This document shows, piece after piece, positions 58,198-64,000 of a stretch of DNA of 64,000 nt. A program made the position numbers and the translations under genes. The notes under the pieces were generated by a model. The model saw nothing but the letters and a program-made list of their open reading frames with translations, did not search any database and was not told where the DNA came from. The number at the start of each line of letters is the position of its first letter. Within the stretch, counting starts at the first letter, position 1. The stretch spans positions 682,001 through 746,000 of the forward strand of contig JODP01000006.1 of assembly GCA_000719025.1 (NCBI GenBank). The letters are read 5' to 3'. This DNA is from Kineosporia aurantiaca JCM 3230 (GTDB lineage: Bacteria; Actinomycetota; Actinomycetes; Actinomycetales; Kineosporiaceae).

Positions 58198-61100
58198 TCA
58201 GTCCCGGCGCATGACCTGGCGGAGCCACTCCTGCCAGCCCGGCCGGTTGACCGCGCGTTGAGCACCGCGCGGGCGGCGCAGCTCCACGTCCGGCAGAGGT
58301 TCTGCCTCGCCGGGCTCGGGCACGGTCACGTCCGGTCGCCAGGGCTCGAGTTCGCTCAGCGGCCCGATCTCCGGCCGGGGCTCCACCGTGCGCGGGGGCT
58401 CGACGGTCTGGCCCTCGATCACCCGGTCTTCCGGCGCGACGCCGTGCGGCGGGGTGAGGCCGCGGTCGCGGGGCATGGTGAAGCCGTGCGGAGGAGTGCG
58501 GATCGGCGCCGGGCTGGAGGGGAGCTCGGGGCGGTGGGCGGTGGGACGGGGGTTGGGGGTCAGGTAGCCGAGGGCGGCGCGGAGCCGGTTGCGCAGGTCG
58601 GTGGGCCCGGCCGAGATGATCCGGCCGTCGATCAGGCCCGGTTCCTCGCCTTCCAGCGGGAACGGGTCGGCGGCCAACCGGGCGCCCGGGAGCGCCTGCT
58701 CCCAGAACTCCCGCAGGCCGGCCCGGTCGACCGGGCCCGGGGCGGCCCGGATCTCCGCCTCGACCAGCGCCATCAGATGCCCGGCGAGTTTCGCGCCGGG
58801 TTCGGGGCCGGAGACCGGCTTGGCCCGGAACGGGTCGGCCGCCGCGGTGGCCTCGGCCTGCACCAGCCAGCGCAGCACCGGGCCGATCGGCAGGGCCGGC
58901 AGCCGGGGGACGTCGGCCCCGGTGTCGGGCAGGGCCTGGGTGGAGAGTTCGCCGGGGCGCAGCATGGCCCGGGTGGAGGCGATGACCACCTCACCGGCCA
59001 GCCGGTGCTTGTTCTGCCGGAGCATGGATCCGACCAGCGCCAGGGCGGCCTCCAGGCCGAGCGGCACGGCCTCCCGCCAGGCGCTGCCGACCGGGACGAC
59101 CGGAAGGCGGGAGCGCAGCACGGTCTCCCGCTGGGCCGGCTCGGCGGCGATGGCGACGGCGAAGGCGGCCACGGTCACCCGCGGCGCGATCAGCCGGCGT
59201 TCGTCGGCGGTCAGGCCGGGCCAGGCGCGGTCGGCGAACATCAGCAGTTCGGCCGCCCGCCGGTGCAGCCCCTCGTCCTGCTCCGGCCAGCCCGGGCCGG
59301 TGATCGCCAGCAGGTTCAGCAGCTGGGCCTGGGTGTCGGTGACGCCGGCCCGGCGTGGGCGCTCACGGCCCTCCGCGTCCCGCCGGGGCAGGAAGTCGAT
59401 CCGCTTCAGCAGGGCGGCGGCCAGGCGGGCGCTGTCCGTGTCGTCCAGCCAGTCGGCCAGATGCCGCAGCGCCACCGGCACCAGGTGCGGCGCCAGCTTC
59501 TCCGGGGCCGGTTCGGTGATCTGCAGCAGCAGCCCGGCGCTCCACGGCTCGCCCGCCGCCAGCCGGGCGAAGATGCCGGCCACCAGGGGTTCCGGGTCGG
59601 CCTGGGGGTTCGCGTCGACCGCCAGGCGGAGCAGGTGCCGCACTGCCGGGCCGCGCAGCCGGGGGTCGCCGGCGATCCGCCCGGTGGCCGAGGCCACGGC
59701 CACCTCCAGCCCGACCCGGTCCGGGCCCCAGCCCACGTCAGCGGCGGCCAGTTCCTCGGGGCGCAGCCGGGCCAGGCGATCCGCGTCCACCGCGGGGGCG
59801 ACCAGGGCCTGCACGGAGGCCGGGAGTCGCTCGCCGGCCGGAGCCTCGGAGTGCAGCCACCCGCCCGGCTCGTGTCCGGCCTCGGCCAGGTGGGGAACGA
59901 TCCAGCGGGCCAGCGCGGCCGGGTCGAGCGGACCGGCGAGCTCGGCGATCCGGGCCGCCGGGTCGGGCGGCTCCTGCTCCGACGGAGTGGGCGCGGGCGG
60001 TTGCGCAGGCTTCTTGGCAGATCGCGAGAAACCCGGCCACCCAGAGCCGGAGGGCCGTTCAGCCGGCTTGGTCCCGGCCGGCTTGGTCTCGATCGGCTGG
60101 GTCGGATCGGAGGCCCCGTAGGGCGCGGGCCGCTCGGCGAGCATCCGCGCCGCCCGATCGGCGAGCAGTTCCACCCCGGCCGCGGCCAGGTCCGGTCCGT
60201 GCACCAAGCGGGCAGTGCGATGCGCGAAGTCGATGGCCCGCAGGAGCAGCACTCCGTGCCGCACCTCGTCCTCCCCGCTCTCGGCCGGGCGGGCCAGCCG
60301 GTCGGTGAGCTTGGCCAGGGGTGAGCGCAGCCGGGCGGCCAGACCCGCGTCGAAGCGCACCGTGTCCGGCAGCGGCGGCGGATCGCGGAGCAGCCAGGCG
60401 TCGTCCTCGAAGGACAGGTACAGGTAGCTCTCGAAGGCGGCCTGGACCAGCGCGGGGCGGGGCGGGTCGGACTCGCGGGCCGAGACCAGGCGGGTCCAGG
60501 CCTGCTCCGCGTCGTCCACCGTGGCCGCGACCAGCGAGGCCAGCGCGGCGGCGAGATCGTCGGAGAGCTGCAGGCCGGGCGGGGTGTCGCGAAGGATGAT
60601 CCGGGTCGCCGTGGGCAGCGCCAGGGGCAGGCCGGGGGTGAGGGCGACGGCGGCGGCCAGGAACCAGGCCGCACCGCCCGCGTCGGCCGCGGCACCGGCG
60701 TGACCGGGCCACCAGTCGCCGCGAGGGCCGCCGGCCGGCGGGGTGGAAAGGCTGATCTCGTCGAGCCGGCGCAGGCAGCGTTCCAGCGCCCCGGACTCCT
60801 CGCAGACCGCGTCCAGAGCCAGCCGCGACCAGTCGGTGACCCGGATCCGCTGACCCAGATGGGTACGGCGGTGCGCGCTGCCGCCGGAGGCGACCAGGGT
60901 GGCCTCGATCCGCGGGTCGATCACCACCACCGGCAGTTCCTCGCCGCGCGGCACACCGCGGCCGGAGTCCACGTCGTCTTCCAGGACGACACTGACCACC
61001 GGCGTGCGCCAGCCCTCGGGATCGTCCTCCTGGAGAGCGTCCGAAATCAGATCGCCCTCTCCACCGGCCTCGGCCCGGGCCCGGGCCATCACGTCACTCA

Positions 61101-61581
61101 GCCGCTCGTAACTCGAGAACGAGACCCGCAGGCTCACCGGCGGAGGCGCCAGGAAGGTGACCAGACCGATCCAGCGCATACCGGCGTCCACACTGGGGGC
61201 CACCAGCACCACCGGTGGGCCGCCGGCGGTGGCCGCCGCCACCGCGTCCATCAGCGCCCCCAGGGCACCGAGCTGGAAGGCGGGATCGGCGATGAAGTCG
61301 ACCACCCGGGCCCGGTCGACCACGTGGCCGCCGGGCCGCGACTCCTCGTCCTCCAGAGAGACCAGCGAACCGAACAACTGGGCGTACCGCACGACCGGGG
61401 CGCTCGGGGGCCGCGACCAGGGCCGGGCCGCCCAGAGCTCGACCGGGCGGACGAAGCCGGGGGCCTGGGAGCGGCTCAGCGCGTCCGGGTCGACCAGGAC
61501 ATGGTTGTGCGCGCGGTCCTGGTAGTACCAGACCGCGTCCTGCCCACGCAGGATGAACCTCATCCGCGGTTCGCGGAGCAC
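58198..61581 (-). CDS. uncharacterised 1127-residue protein in the men cluster
   Basis: N-terminal part (about 1-230): MRFILRGQDAVWYYQDRAHN, FVRPVELWAARPWSRPPSAP, a strand-rich VVLVAPSVDAGMRWIGLVTF, and SLRVSFSSYERLSDVMARAR. The rest is helical, Ala/Leu/Arg-rich, with a disordered Pro/Lys linker near 500-550 and a Pro-rich end before the final GWQEWLRQVMRRD. The N-terminus loosely recalls the GAP1-N2/GAP1-M proteins of GTPase-associated conflict systems, but the usual first segment is absent: a TAG lies immediately before GTG 61581. No NTPase motif. Likely co-transcribed with menD. Confidence 0.7.
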   Translation of the reverse strand: MLREPRMRFILRGQDAVWYYQDRAHNHVLVDPDALSRSQAPGFVRPVELWAARPWSRPPSAPVVRYAQLFGSLVSLEDEESRPGGHVVDRARVVDFIADPAFQLGALGALMDAVAAATAGGPPVVLVAPSVDAGMRWIGLVTFLAPPPVSLRVSFSSYERLSDVMARARAEAGGEGDLISDALQEDDPEGWRTPVVSVVLEDDVDSGRGVPRGEELPVVVIDPRIEATLVASGGSAHRRTHLGQRIRVTDWSRLALDAVCEESGALERCLRRLDEISLSTPPAGGPRGDWWPGHAGAAADAGGAAWFLAAAVALTPGLPLALPTATRIILRDTPPGLQLSDDLAAALASLVAATVDDAEQAWTRLVSARESDPPRPALVQAAFESYLYLSFEDDAWLLRDPPPLPDTVRFDAGLAARLRSPLAKLTDRLARPAESGEDEVRHGVLLLRAIDFAHRTARLVHGPDLAAAGVELLADRAARMLAERPAPYGASDPTQPIETKPAGTKPAERPSGSGWPGFSRSAKKPAQPPAPTPSEQEPPDPAARIAELAGPLDPAALARWIVPHLAEAGHEPGGWLHSEAPAGERLPASVQALVAPAVDADRLARLRPEELAAADVGWGPDRVGLEVAVASATGRIAGDPRLRGPAVRHLLRLAVDANPQADPEPLVAGIFARLAAGEPWSAGLLLQITEPAPEKLAPHLVPVALRHLADWLDDTDSARLAAALLKRIDFLPRRDAEGRERPRRAGVTDTQAQLLNLLAITGPGWPEQDEGLHRRAAELLMFADRAWPGLTADERRLIAPRVTVAAFAVAIAAEPAQRETVLRSRLPVVPVGSAWREAVPLGLEAALALVGSMLRQNKHRLAGEVVIASTRAMLRPGELSTQALPDTGADVPRLPALPIGPVLRWLVQAEATAAADPFRAKPVSGPEPGAKLAGHLMALVEAEIRAAPGPVDRAGLREFWEQALPGARLAADPFPLEGEEPGLIDGRIISAGPTDLRNRLRAALGYLTPNPRPTAHRPELPSSPAPIRTPPHGFTMPRDRGLTPPHGVAPEDRVIEGQTVEPPRTVEPRPEIGPLSELEPWRPDVTVPEPGEAEPLPDVELRRPRGAQRAVNRPGWQEWLRQVMRRD

Positions 61582-61650
61582 CTAGCCACCACCCCCGCCC
61601 TGGGGCTCGCCGTCGCGGGGGCCGGGCCGGTTCGCGAGGCCGGCCAGCCT

Positions 61651-61656
61651 TATTCT
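61651..61656 (+). promoter_or_regulatory. -10 box TATTCT for leaderless menB
   Basis: TATTCT, 7 bases, then GTG 61664. The best -10 match among the leaderless candidates. Confidence 0.65.
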
Positions 61657-61663
61657 CACCCGG

Positions 61664-62614
61664 GTGACGACCCCTCACGAAGCTGCCGAGACCATTTCCG
61701 AGATCTTCGATCCGCTGTCGTGGGAGACCGTTCCCGGATACGACTTTACCGACATCACCTATCACAGATGTACCCGTTCGGGACCGGCAGGCCGGACGGT
61801 GCGGATCGCCTTCGACCGTCCGGAGGTGCGCAACGCGTTCCGCCCGCACACCGTGGACGAGCTCTACCAGGCGCTTGACCACGCGCGACGCACTCCGGAC
61901 GTGGGCACCGTGCTGCTCACCGGGAACGGCCCGAGCCCGAAGGACGGTGGCTGGGCGTTCTGCTCCGGTGGGGACCAGCGGATCCGCGGGCGGTCCGGGT
62001 ACCAGTACGCCGAGGGCGAGACCGCCGAGACGGTGGACGACGCGCGGACCAAGGCGGAGGGCGGCCGGCTGCACATCCTCGAGGTGCAGCGGCTGATCCG
62101 GACCATGCCCAAGGTGGTGATCGCCGTGGTCAGCGGCTGGGCCGCCGGGGGTGGGCACAGCCTGCACGTGGTCTGCGACCTGACCATCGCCAGCCGGCAG
62201 CACGCCCGGTTCAAGCAGACCGACGCGGACGTCGGCTCGTTCGACGCCGGCTACGGCTCGGCCTACCTGGCCAAGATGGTCGGGCAGAAGTTCGCCCGGG
62301 AGATCTTCTTCCTCGGCCGCCCCTACGACGCCGAGACGATGCAGCGGATGGGCGCGGTGAACGAGGTGGCCGACCACGCCGACCTGGAGAACGCGGCGCT
62401 GGAGATGGCGGCCGCGATCAACAGCAAGAGCCCGACCGCGCAGCGGATGCTGAAGTTCGCCTTCAACCTCACCGACGACGGCCTGATGGGGCAGCAGGTG
62501 TTCGCCGGGGAGGCGACCCGGCTGGCCTACATGACCGACGAGGCGGTGGAGGGCCGGGACGCGTTCCTGCAGAAGCGCGAACCCGACTGGAGCCCGTACC
62601 CGTACTACTACTGA
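61664..62614 (+). CDS. menB: 1,4-dihydroxy-2-naphthoyl-CoA synthase
   Basis: Cyclises o-succinylbenzoyl-CoA. The 316-residue crotonase-fold protein has VRIAFDRPEVRNAFRPHTVD, FCSGGDQRIRGRSGYQY (oxyanion and bicarbonate-type loop), VSGWAAGGGHSLHVVCDLTI, DADVGSFDAGYGSAYLAKMV (catalytic Asp/Tyr region), and the C-terminal EGRDAFLQKREPDWSPYPYY. Length is normal for actinobacterial MenB. Divergent from the 1127-residue gene. Confidence 0.96.
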   Translation: MTTPHEAAETISEIFDPLSWETVPGYDFTDITYHRCTRSGPAGRTVRIAFDRPEVRNAFRPHTVDELYQALDHARRTPDVGTVLLTGNGPSPKDGGWAFCSGGDQRIRGRSGYQYAEGETAETVDDARTKAEGGRLHILEVQRLIRTMPKVVIAVVSGWAAGGGHSLHVVCDLTIASRQHARFKQTDADVGSFDAGYGSAYLAKMVGQKFAREIFFLGRPYDAETMQRMGAVNEVADHADLENAALEMAAAINSKSPTAQRMLKFAFNLTDDGLMGQQVFAGEATRLAYMTDEAVEGRDAFLQKREPDWSPYPYYY

Positions 62615-62717
62615 TTCCACTGAATTGCCGCCGACTTCCGGGGGCCTCACCCCTCCCCTCGGAGGCTCGGCGTGGCAGGCTTAGGGGCAGGGAAACCGAC
62701 AGAAGGGGGAGCGGAGC

Positions 62718-63098
62718 GTGCTGCTGACCGCCTTGCCCGCGTTGCTCTACATCGGCCTCGTCGTCTACTCGGTGTTCGACGCCCTGCAGACCCCGGCCGA
62801 CGAGCTCTACCGCCTGACCCGCGCTCAATGGGTCGTCGTGATCGTCCTGATCCCGTTGTTCGGCGCGATCTGCTGGCTGCTGGCCACCGGGCCGCGGCGG
62901 GGCCGGCACGAGCACGCGCCGGGGCATCCGGCGGGCACCGGCTGGGCCGCTGAGGGCATGACGCAGTACCCGGTCGGGCCGGACGACGACCCGGAGTTCA
63001 TTGCCGGTCTCGCCCGGACGCAGCGCAAACGCACGCTGACCAGGCGCGACGAAGAGGACGAGGCGAAGAAGAAGCAGGACGAGGACCCGGCCGGCTGA
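62718..63098 (+). CDS. small membrane protein with PLDc_N-type domain, paralogue
   Basis: A 126-residue protein: helix LTALPALLYIGLVVYSVFDA, then RLTRAQWVVVIVLIPLFGAI to CWLLATGP. The tail has QYPVGPDDDPEFIAGLARTQ and a long Lys/Asp/Glu end. The two-helix core and the GPDDDP(D/E)F motif match the protein at 49321-49620. GTG 62718 has an AGGGGGAG ribosome site. Function unknown. Confidence 0.8.
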   Translation: MLLTALPALLYIGLVVYSVFDALQTPADELYRLTRAQWVVVIVLIPLFGAICWLLATGPRRGRHEHAPGHPAGTGWAAEGMTQYPVGPDDDPEFIAGLARTQRKRTLTRRDEEDEAKKKQDEDPAG

Positions 63099-63100
63099 GC

Positions 63101-63132
63101 GCTTCGGGGGGCGGTCGCCCGCCCCCCGAGGC
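63101..63132. terminator. bidirectional terminator between convergent genes
   Basis: A 10-bp G/C core stem (63105-63114 with 63119-63128), extended by three or four more pairs, with a TCGC loop. It sits 2 bp after one stop and 2 bp before the other. Confidence 0.8.
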
Positions 63133-63134
63133 CT

Positions 63135-64000
63135 TCAGTAGAGCTCTTCGGCGATCACCCGGAGCTCGTCCAGCACGCTCCTCCCCTCGCGGGGGATCGG
63201 CTGGATACAGACGTGGTCGGCGCCGGCCTCGCGGTGCTGCTTCACCCGTTCCAGCGCGCTGTCGCCCCAGCCGAACAGGCCGTCGATCAGCCGGTCGCTG
63301 CCGCCGTCGCGGACGTCAGCCTCCTCGAAGCCGAGCCGGAGCCAGGCGTTCACGTAGTTGGGCAGGCCCAGGTAGTACTTGAGGAAGTCCCGGGCCAGCG
63401 CCCGCGCCTCGGCCGGGTCGTTCGCGAGCACCACCTTCTGCTCCGGGGCCAGGAACCGGTCCGGCCCCAGGGCCGCCCGGGCGATCCGGGTGTGCTCGGG
63501 CGTGGTCAGATAGGGCAGAGAGCCGGCCGCGCGGTCCCGGGCCAGGTCCAGAGCCTTGGGGCCGAGGGCGGCCAGCGCCCGGTGACGGATCGGCACCGGC
63601 GGCTCGGCGGCGTCCAGGCCGTCCAGGTATTCCGCCAGCCGGGCCATCGGCCGGGCGTACTGACCGTGGTTGAACTCGGTCTGCGGATGGTGGCCGACCC
63701 CGAGCCCGAGGACGAACCGGTCGCCGAAGCGCTCGGCCACCCGGGTGTAGGCGGCCGCGACCTCGGCCGCCGGGTCCCGCCAGATGTTGGCGATCGAGGT
63801 GCCCACCACCAGCCGGTCGCCGGCCTCCAGGAGCCGCTCGATCCGGGACAGGTCCGCGCCCCAGGAGCCGCCCAGCCAGAGCGAGGCGAAGCCCAGCCCC
63901 TCCAGTTCGGCGGCGAAGGAACCCTCTTCGCCCTCGGCCAGTCTCCCGATACCGACCCAGACGCCGTACGGGTTCTCCGGGCCGAGGGGGATGCCGCCGG
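63135..64000 (-). CDS. LLM class F420-dependent oxidoreductase, N-terminus cut by the window end
   Basis: The reverse frame is open from the stop at 63135 to the window edge (288 codons). From the edge it reads GIPLGPENPYGVWVGIGRLA, then LGFASLWLGGSWGADLSRIE, LVVGTSIANIWRDPAAEVAA, FVLGLGVGHHPQTEFNHGQY and AGADHVCIQPIPREG. This is the luciferase-like barrel of the F420 family (TIGR03620-type, recalled). The first residues are missing. A shorter internal ATG/GTG start near 63809 would remove the first strands and is not used. Confidence 0.88.
   Translation of the reverse strand, partial: GGIPLGPENPYGVWVGIGRLAEGEEGSFAAELEGLGFASLWLGGSWGADLSRIERLLEAGDRLVVGTSIANIWRDPAAEVAAAYTRVAERFGDRFVLGLGVGHHPQTEFNHGQYARPMARLAEYLDGLDAAEPPVPIRHRALAALGPKALDLARDRAAGSLPYLTTPEHTRIARAALGPDRFLAPEQKVVLANDPAEARALARDFLKYYLGLPNYVNAWLRLGFEEADVRDGGSDRLIDGLFGWGDSALERVKQHREAGADHVCIQPIPREGRSVLDELRVIAEELY

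Noticed and set aside
58114..60324. 736-residue forward open frame opposite the 1127-residue gene
   Set aside because: Gly/Arg/Gln-rich shadow; the reverse frame is longer, has sensible protein composition and third-position G/C bias.

Overview
This is high-GC DNA from a filamentous-type or related actinomycete (Actinomycetia). The evidence is strong G/C third-position bias, many GTG starts, an Lsr2 nucleoid protein, ClpC, a BldC-like regulator, Rex-hemACDB, menaquinone genes, a probable F420-dependent (LLM-class) oxidoreductase and many apparently leaderless genes. Gene order matches two blocks that are far apart in Mycobacterium tuberculosis. From memory these are the Rv3603c-Rv3585 block (DUF2520 protein, panC, lysS, lsr2, clpC, mutY, disA, radA) on the left and the Rv0495c-Rv0555 block (ppx, proC, acyltransferase, hem, ccs, men) on the right. 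I do not commit to a genus.

Layout. 1-5.6 kb: a MidA-like methyltransferase fragment, a second methyltransferase, a DUF2520 protein, then panC-nadB-nadC (pantothenate and de novo NAD). 5.6-9.5 kb: a glycosyltransferase, a GAF-ANTAR regulator, lysS and a small membrane protein. 9.5-13.8 kb: lsr2 and clpC with long non-coding gaps. 13.8-19.7 kb: a frameshifted short-chain dehydrogenase, an ArgA-like acetyltransferase, a degenerate ABC ATPase, and mutY-disA divergent from radA. 19.7-21.8 kb: mostly non-coding, with an array of 16-bp repeats, plus a methyltransferase. 21.8-31.6 kb: a Cys-rich protein, ppx, a TIM-barrel protein, proline catabolism (prodh-pruA) with its PucR regulator overlapping proC, acuC, a BldC-like regulator and bS22. 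31.8-36.3 kb: an epimerase, an acyltransferase with a repetitive basic N-terminus, a HAD phosphatase and a glutaredoxin-like protein. 36.3-49 kb: the Rex-controlled tetrapyrrole operon rex-hemA-hemC-cobA/hemD-hemB, a small Ala-rich protein, hemL, a histidine phosphatase, and the System II cytochrome c maturation set tlpA-ccdA-resB-ccsB. 49-64 kb: two PLDc_N-type membrane proteins, a catalytically degenerate GGDEF-EAL membrane protein, menA, menE, menD and menB interleaved with two large unknown proteins, and an LLM-class oxidoreductase cut by the window edge.

Most of the window is housekeeping metabolism, with redox as the theme: NAD synthesis, NADH-sensing Rex over heme synthesis, cytochrome c assembly and menaquinone. 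The unusual content is mainly non-coding. A dispersed palindromic repeat family has a 12-base core around TGATCA, an exact 22-bp period, and four copies in four different intergenic contexts. A minisatellite of about 35 degenerate 16-mers occupies about 0.56 kb. Upstream of lsr2 there is a three-segment alternative hairpin. At least eighteen starts have a TANNNT box 6-7 bases upstream, which implies leaderless transcripts. Unusual proteins are the repeat-bearing acyltransferase, the degenerate c-di-GMP-type protein, a degenerate ABC ATPase and a 1127-residue protein inside the men cluster. No tRNA, rRNA, CRISPR array or intact mobile element was seen.
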